Shown in pieces: positions 23,860 to 34,619 of a stretch of DNA of 64,000 nt. The stretch's first letter is position 1; every line of letters starts with the position of its first letter. The notes below the pieces were generated by a model. That model was not told where the DNA came from. It saw only the letters and a list, made by a program, of their open reading frames with translations, and ran no database searches. Location of the stretch: the NCBI GenBank assembly GCA_028023455.1, contig JAQFVV010000002.1, positions 33,237,725 through 33,301,724 of the forward strand. The letters run 5' to 3'. The DNA comes from Epiperipatus broadwayi (lineage: Eukaryota; Onychophora; Udeonychophora; Euonychophora; Peripatidae). The translations under genes were made by a program, and so were the position numbers.

Positions 23860-26500
23860 TTAAATTTCCATCCATTTTGCCACTCTTCCAGCTATCATAT
23901 ATGCAAAAACTTTATATAATACTGACATTATCACTACCAATCTGTAATTATTTATGTTTCTATGATTCTTATCTTTTCCTTTAAATAATAGCCTCACTCT
24001 TGTATTATTCCAATTATCTGCATATTTTATCTTCTATGCCATGTTATTAAAACATGATAATAAATTTAATTTTGTCCTATTTCCCAAATTTGATGCCCAT
24101 TCATCTAAGCCCCTTCCCATCTTTCATCTTCTTCCCTGCCTCATTCAATTAATTTTCTGCAAAACTAATACACTTTCTTTATTATATGCTTTTATGATTG
24201 TTATTATTCTTTCTCTCACATCTAACATCTTTTCTATATCCATTACATACTTATTTAAGATTGTCTCTAATTTCTCCTAGAACTATACTCTTTTTCCTCT
24301 TCATTCATTAATACTATTTCTGTATCCCCTACATTCCTTCTTTTAATATATTCCCAAAATTTTTTACCTCCATCTCTTCTACTTTTTTAATATCTTCCAA
24401 TAATTTACTATTTAATTTCATTTTTCCCATTTAATATTAACATCTTTCTCACTTTCTTTGCTCTTAATAGCATATTTATATTCCCTGCATGATTTTGCTC
24501 TCTCTTTTACACTTTTATTAATTTTCATTTTTCTATTACTTTTGTTTTTCAGAATACTCTTACCTAAAACCCTATTTGCCACTTCACCACACCAATCCTT
24601 ATATTCATTCCCAACAAACTCTTCAATAATTTCTTTTATCCTTTTATATTCTTTTGACTTATTCTTATCATTTATTTTCCTTCCACATCTTTCAATATCC
24701 TTTCTATTTTTATTACTATTTGCCATCACATTACTAAACATTTCTATTATAAAGAAATGATGATCACTATTACATACACTCTCATCAATATCAAACATTT
24801 TAATTTTCCATACTTTACTCATTCCCTCTTTATCTACTAATACATAATCGATTGTGTGAAATATAATATTTCTAGATCACATGCATTACCCCTCACAAAT
24901 ATTTGATAAATTTCCAATGCTCAAATCCACTCTCTGATAAAAATTCTTCAAAACTATTCATTCATGTTATTTATGTCACCGATTTCTTCAACCATTCATA
25001 TCTCCTATTACCATTAATTTCTTCCCCCTTTTTTTAAAACTCTTTGTATCTTTAAATAAGCATTCATATATGCTCCACTCCATTACAGTTTGACTATCTC
25101 CAGTGATCATATACACTATAGCCACCATCCATTCTTGTCTTTCTAACTTTATCTCAAACCATAAATGTTCTTGATATTTTTCAGCATTTAAATATTTTTT
25201 TGACATAACTCCTATACCTCCACCCCTTTTTTTCTTTATACTTGCCATACCAAATTTTCCAATGTAGGTTCTTCTTCTTCTTTCAAATGTATTTCCACTA
25301 CTGCTATTACCTCAAGTCCTTCATTTTTAACTGCTTTGTTTAATTCCAACCATTTTATGGTCTCCTATCACCCTGCATATTTAAATATCCAATTTTTACC
25401 ATTTCTTCCTTTCTTTCTGCCCTTTTATAAATTCTTTTAAATTTTTTTTCTATTATATTTGTAATTAGTTTGTTTATCATTAGTTTTACAGACCCATTCC
25501 CTATCCACATCTACATTTATATCTATATAAGCTACCCTTTGTTTACTTCTTATATCCCATCTATGCTTAATATTTTTGTTAATACTTTAATCTAAAACCC
25601 TATTCTTCTTCATAAGTTTCCTGAGCTATAATATTTTTCATAAACCAAACTCCCTAATACTTCACTTCCTTGTTTTGCTAAATATAATCCATCTTTATTG
25701 TATAACTCCTTCATAATTAAAAAATCTCACATAACATTATTTTATCTTGGTAATAATTCAAATACTCCTATTTTTCCTTGAACCTTATTCAATCTACTAA
25801 TCAATTTCTTTTACTTATACATTATTCTCTCTGATGGCTCTGACAAATTATTTATCCCCACCATAACACAAACATTTGTAATCCCCTGTATATTTACCTT
25901 TATCTGTAACATCCCTAATTTTAGCTCCAGGCAAGCATATTCTTACATATCTATTTTCCCTTGCAATTACATCTCCACATCCTCTAAATAGCAAGTCCCC
26001 TTTCAAGAATGTCTCATAGTTTACTTTCTCTATTTAGTCTGTAACATTTTCTTCAATCTTCTGAACTTCCTTATCTATTTCTTTCTTATCATTTCCATTC
26101 ATTACTTCCTTGATCTGCTTACACTTCATATCAAACACTTTTAATTTTATTTCTACATCCTTTATCCCTTTCCACTATCTTATTTATCTTTTTGATAACT
26201 ATCACCATTGCACTACTTATTTTGTCATCTATATCTCTTGTCACTCTATTAAACATGTATTCCATTCTATTGCCCTTATCTATATTTTCTGTAATTTCTC
26301 CTGGCTTTCTCTTTAAACTATCTACACTTAAAAACCCATTTCTTCACCTCTTTTATTACATTTATACATGATCTACACAACCATACATCTTTTATATCCT
26401 TCCTAGTTGTATTTAGGTACTTCAGATGGAATACCTTATCACTTACTGCACATGCTACCAAAGCACACCTGGCTTCCTACTGACCATTATACATACATTG
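23860..26500 (-). pseudogene. CR1-like LINE with PHD ORF1, endonuclease, RT start
   Basis: Read 5' to 3' on the minus strand, this copy starts with an ORF1 zinc-finger remnant (about 26490-26345: CALVACAVSDKVFHL ... WLCRSC, the second half of a PHD-like finger). The apurinic-type endonuclease follows: 25248-24988 with GGGIGVMSKKYL and VIGDMNG, then SDHHFF in the frame 24822-24418. It ends in the first RT segment (about 24030-23870), whose RVRLLFKGKDKN and NYRLVVIMSVLYKVFAYM match the usual start of the domain. The protein is the same family as the 3' parts at 15.6-17.1, 27.6-28.2 and 46.7-49.1 kb. Many frameshifts and stops; inactive. Confidence 0.75.
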
Positions 26501-26914
26501 TGATATACTAATTCAGTCCACATTTTTTATTTTTTACAATTCCCCTCTTTTTCAAATAAATCACTCTCTCACTTTAATTAAATTTTTTTATTAGAAAACC
26601 TAAGATCCAATTAATCTTATGTATGCCTTAATTTTAAGGCATTGTTACAATAATACAAAAAGATATATATTTTCAAATATCAGCATCTCTAAATCACTCT
26701 CCAAACATTAGCAATATTTTCTCTTAATCTTTCCAAATCTAATTTAATCTATATTTTTGTGCTCCAATGTTCTTTTCTCATCAACTCTCTAAACAGCTAT
26801 TCTCCACAATAGAAATTTTTATCTAGATGTTATTAAAATAAATAAAACTAACTTATCTTGTGGAGCAAAAATCAGCCATGTCAATTGCATCAAATTCCTT
26901 ATCTATTATCTTCT

Positions 26915-27570
26915 CATCATAATCCTGAGACTAGTATACCCCTTATGGCTGTCATCAGAGAGGATCCTTGGATCTTAAAACAATGCAGCTAGACCTTTGG
27001 ATCTAATGCATTTTGTCATCAATTACCTTTTATCTATTAGTCAATTATAAAGCAATGAACCAAAATGAACACATCTCCAATCCAAGCTAACTTGCTTGTA
27101 TAGTCATGCAGATCTGAACCCAGTTCAGTATCTATATATTTTGGTGTCTGTTTTTTTAAAACCATAGTCATAAACATCCATTGAATAAGATTGATTTTAA
27201 ACCATTAAAGCATCACGTGACCATTTCTTTTCTATGCACAAGCTATTAAAATAGCAATTCTATCCCATACAATAGCACCACCTAGTGCAAGCTATAAAAG
27301 CCAATAGATGCCAGAAACTTTTAAATTTCTATAAAGTGCCTATTTATTATCTTTAGTTTCAGCTTATGGCTATCATCAGCAGTCTTGGATCTGTATGATT
27401 ATGTAGCCTACTTAACTGGGATTGGAAACATTATTGTTTTTACTTTGAGCTCATTGCTTTATAGTTGAGTAAATAGGTAAAATGAAGTTGTTGATGGAGG
27501 GTGCATTTGATTCAAAAGTGTAAGTGCATTACTCTTGGCATTTATTAATTACTATAATTTTTATTTGATG
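26915..27570. mobile_element. Family A copy, mostly antisense, degraded hammerhead
   Basis: Runs from a degenerate hammerhead region (minus, near 26935-26965; CUGAUGA kept, GAAA lost) through the unit body and the tail (antisense CATCACGTGACCATT at 27211-27225). It then passes into the next arm (CATACAATAGCACCACC) and a second partial unit that turns to sense near 27400. More than one unit is therefore present. It ends against the LINE fragment at about 27590. Confidence 0.7.
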
Positions 27571-27589
27571 GCACCATTGTATGAGTTGC

Positions 27590-28165
27590 TACTACATTTA
27601 TTAATAAAGACTAGGGAGTTAGAGAGATGGAGAAATGGTATGGAGAGTAAAAAGAGTTTAAATATATATAAAAATAAACAGAATATTAGGTGCGAGATAA
27701 TATATGATAATAGTAAGGAAAGTAGTTTATTGTTTAAGGCTCAAACGGGATCTTTAGCTACAAAAGAATATACATGTAAATAGAAAAATATGGGTGATTT
27801 AGTCTGTAAATTATGTAAGGTAGGAATAGAAAATATTACGCATGGTAATTGAAAGTAAATGCTTGAAAACAGAAAGGGTACATATAATGAAGTTATGGAA
27901 GAATAAATGTGACGAAAGTAATTATACAGAAAGTGGATTATTGGTTTTTATGCTGGGTTTGGGAAAAGTTAAGAGGATTTAGATATAAAGGCCACAGAGT
28001 TGACAAAGATTATGTTATGGAAATGAGATGAAGCAGAATATGGGAAAACTTAGAGTGGGGAATGGAAAATAAAGTGGTTAACAGGTTTTTCTGGATATAA
28101 TTGCTGAGAGATTCTTGACTTCGTTTAAGGAGAAGCTACAATACATCGCATCACATCACATATTT
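27590..28165 (+). pseudogene. CR1-like LINE, C-terminal zinc motif and 3' end
   Basis: Encodes LFKAQTGSLATKEYTCK and, after a stop at 27781, the decayed CKLCKVGIENI zinc region seen intact at 16.7-17.0 kb. It ends with the family's GACTTCGTTTAAGGAG 3' end and a CGCATCACATCACA tail. 5' truncated near 27590, close to a family A copy. Confidence 0.75.
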
Positions 28166-28290
28166 AATTCAACCAATGATTGAAATAAGTTTCTCTGGGT
28201 ATAATTGCTGAGAGATTCTTGACTTCGTTTAAGGAGAAGCTACAGTACATCGCATCACACCACATATTTAAATCAACTAATGATTGAAAT
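28084..28290 (+). repeat. 104-bp tandem duplication of the LINE 3' end
   Basis: The LINE terminal block, from about CTGGATATAATTGCTGAG through the CATCACA tail and CACATATTTAA, is repeated head to tail with a 104-bp period (CTGAGAG starts at 28104 and 28208). The two blocks differ at a handful of positions. Confidence 0.85.
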
Positions 28291-28675
28291 AATTAATCTT
28301 AACTGCAATATCTTTTTGTAGAAAGTCTCAAAAGGGGGGGGGTCTGAAATTTTAAAATTGGTATATAAGCCAATAGTGACATAAGTCAATAGATTTCCCT
28401 GTCTTGTCTCTATTTTGAAATTGAAAATTAATTACACAAAAGTGTTGTTGAAGAATCAGTGTTGTTTTACCAGCAAAGTACCTCTTGTTATCCTCAGATG
28501 TGTTACGAAAGTCATTTTAGGTACATTTCATCAGCAGTGTAAAAAGTTTTAGAAATGGATTAATTGCTTTTTCTCAGTAAGCACAACAACATAGTAAATC
28601 TACGAACTTACGATAATGTAACTATGGTGATATGTTGGATTATTTCCATCATCTATCAGTAAATGTTGAATGTGT

Positions 28676-29215
28676 AGAAAATTTTAAACTTTATTTAAAC
28701 TTTTCAAATACAAACGACTTCATATGTCATAGCATCTGCCGGGACGCGAACCCACACCCGTCTGCAACCAACTACTTGCTTGCATGGCGGCTGCGATACC
28801 TCTCGGCTAACAACGCAAGACTAACTTGTTAGTAATAACACACAAATAGACAACACAGGTTAGTAATTACAATGTTTTAAATAGTAGTATTCTCGAGTTT
28901 TCTTTGAGTGTTGCTGGCCTGACCAGTGACAGTATTCACATGGGAGTCTAACTTGCACCTTTAGATTTTTGAATAATGAATTTAAGGCAAACATTCTAAC
29001 CAACTGAGCTATTCTGTCAAAATTTGACAACCTAAAGGTGCGAGTTTGGCTCCTATGCTAATACTGTCACTAGTCAGGCCAACAATACCTGAAGAAGAGT
29101 GGAAAATATTACTACTCAAAACGTTACGTAATTCTAACGTGTGTTTTTATTTGTGTGTTATTACTAATAAGTTGTTTGTATTTGAAAATTTTAAATAAAA
29201 TTTAATTTTTAAATA
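28676..29215. mobile_element. Foldback SINE pair with family C hammerhead
   Basis: Inverted arms extend from about 28826 to 28990 and 29020 to 29175. Outer flanks (CAAATACAAACGACTT at the left, GTTTGTATTTGAAAA at the right) also pair. The minus-strand arm has a tRNA A box (TAGCTCAGTTGGTTAGAA, complementary to 28994-29011) and a weak B box, so the unit is tRNA-derived. The plus-strand arm carries a hammerhead-like core at 29089-29125: CUGAAGA, a GAGU/ACUC stem II, AAAAC and GUU. The symmetry is broken on the left by a second SINE (28726-28811). Confidence 0.6.
28726..28811 (-). mobile_element. tRNA-derived SINE head, copy 1
   Basis: The minus strand reads GTTAGCCGAGAGGTATCGC (A-box region) and, 50 bp later, GTGGGTTCGCGTCCCGGC (B box), with tRNA-like spacing but no good cloverleaf acceptor. 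An almost identical block lies at 54309-54396. Two dispersed copies without a conserved acceptor stem argue for a SINE head rather than a functional tRNA gene. Confidence 0.75.
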
Positions 29216-29351
29216 ATTTAAATATTATTGTGTATTTATGTGATTTATGTTTTAGTTAATATATAAACTAAAGTTTCATGATAGTGATAATATTATGTTA
29301 CAAATTAATATTTTTCAAAAATGAGTCATCATTACTACTTTCAACTATTAT

Positions 29352-30205
29352 TTGATATGTTTTAGAATGAAAGTCACTACAAGTTTAATTCAGTTTCTCC
29401 AATTCCTAGCTTCTTTTCTCCACAATGCACAAAAAAACTTTATCATTTCATCCATCCATCTCACATGTGATCTCTTTCTAGGTCTTTTACAATCTCTTGC
29501 AATTCAATTTCAAGATTTCAATTGTCCATCTATTATCATCTTTTCCAGCAATATCCAACACAACTCCAGGCTCTTAAGTTTTTCAATGATATCAATGACA
29601 CATATTTGCTCTCTCAACCATATATGTCATTTTGATCTCTTATTATCATTCCTAATATACATCTGACCATTCTTTAACAAGTTTGTTTTCATATTGCTCT
29701 GCTGTTAAGTACCCAGATCTCAGATTCATAAGTAAAAATTGGTAAGACACAAAAACCTTCCCTTTCAAGCACATCGAGATATTTCTTTTTAATATTGCTA
29801 TTTCTACTAAAAGGACTATTCATGATTAATTCTACAATTAATTTCATTCATTATGTTTCTATGTGTATTAATAATGTGCCCAAGATATTTGTAGTTGTCA
29901 ATGTTCTCCAATCATGATTATCAATGTTTATTTTCTTCTTTTTTTTTTTTGAGAAAATTTATTGAACATTACTTTAGTCTTATTTAGCATTTATATTTAG
30001 TCCTACTTTTATTTGATAATTCTTTTTAACATTTCCTGAAGTTCTGAGGCATTATTTGTAAAATCAATCACAAGATTTTCAAAATCTAGATGACTTACAA
30101 GATCTCCAGTCACTTTTATTATCTTACCTTCCCCTTTTAATCCACAAAATACTTTGTAACACTGCAGTAAGATTCACTCTGTTGTAACCCTTTGTAATGT
30201 TAATC
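29352..30205 (-). pseudogene. RTE-type LINE, old degraded copy
   Basis: Aligns piecewise with the RTE copies at 19.3-20.4 and 58.6-59.8 kb: the CATCCATCTCACATGTG block, ATCTCTTGCAATTCA, CATTATGTTTCTATGTGTAT and CCACAAAATACTT. Indels break the frame throughout and motif B is lost. The left end lacks the trinucleotide tail and the right end abuts a family A copy. Confidence 0.8.
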
Positions 30206-30207
30206 TT

Positions 30208-30915
30208 ATACCACTAAACATCACATCATTACCATTCTTTATGCTTACACAAGCTGTTTATACAGAGCCTAAATTTTCCATACAGTAACAATTCTCAATG
30301 TAAGCCAGAGTAATCAATGGAAGCAAGAAGGTTTGCCTATCTAGTGCTTACTGATCCAATATCCCATTAGTTTCTAGCTTATGGCTTCCATTTTATGCAC
30401 CAACCTTCTTGCATTCATAGATTACCCGGCTTATTCTGAGTGGTACTACTGTATGGAGAGTTTAGCCTTCGTGTAAACAGCTTGGGTAAGTATAAAGAAT
30501 GGTAATCATGTGATGTTTAGTGGTTTAATACCAATTCTTCCCAGTAGGATTATGATGACTGTGGTTATTAAAGAACCAAAGACCCAAAAATTATGGATGC
30601 TGAACTGAATTCAGATCTATATGACTATTCAAATTAATGAGCTTGAATTGAAAACATTACTTAATGTGTTTTCATCAAGGCTTTATAGTTAAATAATAAG
30701 GTAAAAGATGGCTGCCAGAGAGTTGTATTAGATCCTAAGATCTGGGTGCAGTGTTCTCAGAGCCGAGGCTCCTCACTAATGAAAGCCACAAGCTAGAAAT
30801 TAGTCTGGGGATATTGGATAAAGTAGGCACTAAATGGGGATTTTATGCACAAACCTTCTTGCATTCATTGGTTACTCTGGATTGCTCTGAGTGGCATTAC
30901 TGTATGGAGAGTTGT
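30208..30915 (+). mobile_element. Family A copy, inverted start plus full sense unit
   Basis: Begins with the antisense tail (AACATCACATCATTACC), the antisense arm and a truncated antisense hammerhead (GTTTCTAGCTTATGGC, minus, about 30365-30390). It then switches to sense at about 30392 and runs through arm, tail, body and a plus-strand hammerhead (30769-30822: CUAAUGA, AGC/GCU stem, GAAAU, UAGUC). It ends at the arm TACTGTATGGAGAG. One core base (G5 to A) is changed. Confidence 0.75.
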
Positions 30916-31344
30916 CTCTAATGCTCATCTACTTAGTAAGACCATATAATCTAATCACAAAATATTCTTTAGAATATGATAATATCCCAAGTCTCCATTT
31001 TGAAGATTCAATGCTCTTATTACTATAAAAATGCTTATTTATGAAAATAATAGTATGCAAATATAAAAGTAATAATGAACCAGGTTATACATGAGTATTT
31101 AAAATTGCTTAATTTTAAAATTAAATACAATTAAAATTATGTATATAAATACATTAAATAAGATGTAAATATCAAAATTAATTTAAAAAACCATATTTGA
31201 ATTAAATTACTTAAATTAATTTTTTGTAGTTGTTAATATGTATAAACGTTTTATTTTGCATGTTTAATTTGTTACAATAGATATTGTGTATGTTCTAAAA
31301 AATCTATTAAACAGTGGAAACTGTTAACTATTTTCAGAAATAAA

Positions 31345-33050
31345 CATTGCATGACCACCTCCTCCTATGCTTGTGTATAACTGTTGTTAAAACAGGTAAA
31401 ACTCACTATTTATGTGTATATACACACAAGCATAAGAGGAGGTGATCATGTGATGTTTATTGGCTTAAAACCAATCCTGCCTAATAGGATAGTGGTGGCT
31501 ATTGTTATTAAAGAACCAAACACACCAAAATGTATGGGTACTAAACTGGGTTCAGACCCATAGGATTATATAATCTAATGGGCTTGGATTGAAAACATTA
31601 AGGTGTTTTCAGTTTAAGACTCATAGTTTTGTAGTTAAATGGAGATAAAAGGTGGTTTCTGGAGGGTTGCATTAGATTCTAAGATCCAGGTGTAGTGCTC
31701 TCGAATCCAAGGCTCCTCACTGACGAAGGTCATAAACCAGAAACTAGTCTGGGAATATTGGATGAGTAGGCACTAGATGGGGATTTTATGCACAAGTCTT
31801 CTGGCATCTCTAGCTTGCTGTGTGTGGCAACAAACTCGTGCTTTAGAATCATCATCTTTAAAACCTCTCATTTGGCTCAGATACATAGATGACACTTTTG
31901 TCATATGGCAACATGGAAAAAATAAATTAAGATAATTTTTTCTTACATTTAAATAATATGCATCCTCATATTAAATTTACAATGGAGACAGAGTCTGATG
32001 GAAAACTCCCTTTTCTTGATGTTCTAGTCACCAGAACACCAAATAGTTTATATTTTTTTATTTACAGAAAGGATACACACACAGACAGATATTTGCATTA
32101 ACATTCTCATCATTGCCCAACTCAGATAGTTTCTGTAGCCAAAACTCTTTTAAATAGAGCATACCTTTCAGATGAGACACATCTGAAAGAAGAAATAAAT
32201 CATATTAATAGTGTTTTATTAGCAAATAGTTATAATTACAAATTTATAAAAAAAGCCTTATTTCAAGCCCAAAATAGAAAAAATAGGAAACAAAAAGATG
32301 ATAAATCAGCTATTAGGATTTGTGTTCCATATGTAAAAGGAACTACAGACAGTATCGGACGTATATTAAAACGCTATAATATAGATACAGCATTTTCTGC
32401 TCATCAAAAGATCAGCAATATAATAACCAAGCCTAAGGATTCAATCCCTCTTGAATTTCATGGTGTCTATCAAATTTCATGTAAAAATTGTAAAGCTTCT
32501 TACATAGGTATGAGTAATTGTCACATCAGTGTTAGGAGAGATGAGCATGCTAATGCAGTTAAACAACACTCATCATGATCAGCACTCTCACTCCATACTC
32601 ATCATCATCAGCACTCTCACTCCATACTATAGATTCAGGTCATAAAATTGATTTTTCTAGTACCAGGATCATATCCAGATCTGATAATCTCTACCAGTGC
32701 AAAATTAGAGAAGCCATTGAGATACTTAAAAGGCCAGATTGTATCAATAAGCGAGATGATACATGTAAACTTCCTCCTATTTGGAAAGATTTTTTTAAAA
32801 AACATTCCTAAATTTAACATTTTTTGCTATTGGTGGAATTTTAACATTTTATTCAAATCAGTGATTGTAGCGCCTCTACAACCGTCTTTCTACCTTTTAT
32901 AACTCTGTAGATGGCTTGTGTGACCAAGTTGAAACGTCAGTATATTAATATTAAAAGTTTTTAACACGGATGAACCCGCAAAATATATATTTTATATATA
33001 TATAGTGAGTTTTGCCTGTTTTATTTTCAGAAATGTGTAATAAAATGTTG
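31345..33050 (+). mobile_element. Family A unit split by a Penelope-like element
   Basis: The left part (31345-31836) starts with antisense tail and arm and turns into a sense unit. The sense unit has a good hammerhead (about 31711-31760: CUGACGA, GGU/ACC stem II, GAAAC, UAGUC followed by UGGGA). It stops within the arm at TGTGTGTGGCAA. The missing remainder, AGTGAGTTTTGCCTGTTTTA, reappears at about 33003 after the PLE relic. A copy without insertion (36645-36680) reads straight through these two points, so the PLE sits inside the unit. Confidence 0.7.
31837..33000 (+). pseudogene. Penelope-like element: RT end and GIY-YIG domain
   Basis: The plus strand encodes the C-terminal half of a PLE protein in pieces. 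RYIDDTFVIWQHG (31879-31917) is the RT catalytic motif. FTMETESDGKLPFLDVLVTR follows, then, after stops, LLNRAYLSDETHLKEEI, and finally GVYQISCKNCKASYIGM (32462-32512), the GIY-YIG endonuclease signature. A 29-bp tandem duplication (32566-32625) and the SGHKIDF..REAIEILKRPDCINKRDD tail come last, ending at the stop near 32811. In-frame stops (for example TAA near 31932) and frame changes make it a pseudogene. Confidence 0.85.
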
Positions 33051-33180
33051 TATTCAACTCTGTAGATGGCTTGTGTGACCAAGTCGAAATGTCAGTATAT
33101 TAATATTAAAAGTTTTTAACACGGATAGTGAGTTTTGCCTGTTTTATTTTCAGAAATGTGTAATAAAATGTTGTATTTGC
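32901..33180 (+). repeat. Duplicated PLE 3' repeat with hammerhead-like core
   Basis: Two direct copies of about 125-150 bp (32901-33053, 33056-33180) start AACTCTGTAGATGGC and end GTAATAAAATGTTGTATT. Each holds CUGUAGA (one change from CUGAUGA), a CUUG/CAAG stem II, GAAAC (GAAAU in copy 2) and GUC. ACU before the core can pair with AGU after the GUC. PLEs are known to carry hammerhead motifs in their terminal repeats, which fits. The copies differ in a short A+T insert. Confidence 0.65.
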
Positions 33181-33224
33181 TTTGTGTAAAGAAGATAAAA
33201 AGAGTATGTTAGTATTAATAATTT

Positions 33225-33432
33225 TTATTAGTCATTCATTGGATTAGAGATTATCCAATGATGAATAATATTTCTGTAATGTAATTTTCATTACACCATT
33301 CTCACACAAGATAGAAACTAATTTCTATCAAGTTTTAATACTTTATGGAGGGATATATTCACAAACATATGACCAAAGATATGTGAAAGAGATCTATGAT
33401 TCCCAAGATGCATATTTCATGCTGAACCAGTC
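33225..33432 (-). repeat. Family E repeat, hammerhead 3' half
   Basis: Homologous to 52210-52440. On the minus strand it has the second half of the family E/F hammerhead (CUGGUUCAGC loop side, AUGAAA, UAUGCAUC then UUGGG), but the CUGAUGA half is deleted. UUGG here complements the CCAA that precedes the core in other copies, supporting stem I. Confidence 0.6.
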
Positions 33433-33469
33433 AATCTAATTTTTTACTCCTCTTTATCATTGTTCAATA

Positions 33470-33700
33470 TATATATATTTGAATCTAGTGTCCCAACTCC
33501 TCACTGACCATAGGTTGAAACCGGTCTGGACATGGGAACAAACTAAGATAAAGATGATTTGAATGCCTTCTCTTGGAGTAGCATTTATTATAATAAAAAA
33601 AATAAAATAAAAAAAAGCTTCTTTAGAGCTCATTAGCATGCTCTTAATTTCACCTATTGGTAAATGCAAGCTATATATAAGTCATGTGACATCTGACTTT
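33470..33700. repeat. Family B-like foldback fragment
   Basis: Contains CTCCTCACTGACCATAGG, TTGAAACCGGTCTGG and a GCATTTATTATAATA block, with an inverted partner near 33620-33670. It ends with a GCAAGCTATATATAAGTCATGTGAC tail resembling those of families A and B. The hammerhead core is degenerate (CUGACCA), although GAAAC and GUC are kept. Confidence 0.45.
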
Positions 33701-33724
33701 TTATTATTAATATATATAGACAGC

Positions 33725-33965
33725 AAATTACTACAATTTAATTGATAAGTATCAAATGTGCTGCCCTCACAACTTTGACACAATCCAATAAATTTTTATG
33801 AGTCATTCATTAGAGTAGAAATTATTCAATAATGAATAATATTTCTGTTAGTGTCATTTTTATATCCCTTCACAAGATGTTAAAACAGATAGAAACCAAT
33901 CTCTACCTTGGTGTGAGAGTGGTGCAGGGCAAATTACCTTACAGAAATATTATTCATTAGTGTGT
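33725..33965. repeat. Family E repeat, second fragment
   Basis: Has the family E block AATAATATTTCTGT in both orientations (33835-33850 and 33938-33952) and the CACCTTGGTGTGAGAGTG-like and TCCCTTCACAAG blocks. Short foldback; no hammerhead core visible. Confidence 0.55.
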
Positions 33966-33994
33966 TAGTATTATTTTTCTGTATTAGCATCATC

Positions 33995-34619
33995 ACATGA
34001 TCACCTTCTCTATCCTAGCACATAGATTGTTGTAAACAAAGGCAAAACTCTCCATACAGTAGTGCCACCCTGTGCCAAACAGAGTAATCAAAGGATGCCA
34101 AACAGAGTACTCTGTTTGGCACAGGGTGGCACTACTGTATGGAGAGTTTTGCCTTTGTTTACAACAATTTATGTGCTAGTATAGAGAAGGTGATCATGTG
34201 ATGTTTAGTGGTTTAACACCAATCCTGCCTAATAGGATAGTGGTGGCTATGGTTGTTTAAGAGCCAAAGACACCAAAATGTATGGGTGCTGAATTGAGTT
34301 CAGACCCATATGACTATATAAGCTATTGAGCTTAGATTGAAAATATTATTGTGTTTTCAATTTCATTCTCATAGTTTTTGTAGTAAAGTAGAGTTAAAAG
34401 GTGGCTGCTGGAGAGTTGCATTAGATCCTAAGATCTAGGTGCAGTGCTCTCAGATCCAAGGCTCCTCACTGATGATGGCCACAAGCCAGAAACTAGTCTG
34501 AGGATATTGGATGAGTAGGCACTAGATAGGGATTTTATGCATAAGCCTTCTGGCATCCATTGATTGCTCTGTTTGGCACAGGATGGCACTACTATATGAA
34601 GAGTTTTGCCTTTGTTTTT
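33995..34619. mobile_element. Family A insertion with 13-bp TSD, best hammerhead
   Basis: Exact 13-bp duplication TATTAGCATCATC at 33982-33994 and 34620-34632. The left 110 bp is antisense tail and arm. The rest is a sense unit that begins inside the arm (about 34110), passes the tail, body and hammerhead, and ends again in the same arm, so it is slightly longer than one unit and circularly permuted. The hammerhead at 34463-34504 is the most canonical of the family (separate entry). Confidence 0.9.
34463..34504 (+). ncRNA. Type I hammerhead ribozyme, near-perfect copy
   Basis: Stem I pairs UCCUCA (34463-34468) with UGAGGA (34499-34504), all six Watson-Crick. The core CUGAUGA is at 34469-34475. 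Stem II is UGGC/GCCA (34476-34479, 34485-34488) with a CACAA loop. GAA follows at 34489-34491. Stem III is A34492-U34497 and C34493-G34496 with a two-base loop. Cleavage is expected after C34498 (GUC). Every conserved hammerhead core base is present. The very short stem III is typical of hammerheads in PLEs and metazoan retrozymes, which are thought to work well only as dimers or in longer RNA. Confidence 0.8.

Noticed and set aside
28726-28811. tRNA gene
   Set aside because: A and B boxes are present, but acceptor and anticodon stems do not pair and a near-identical copy lies at 54309; SINE head is the better explanation.
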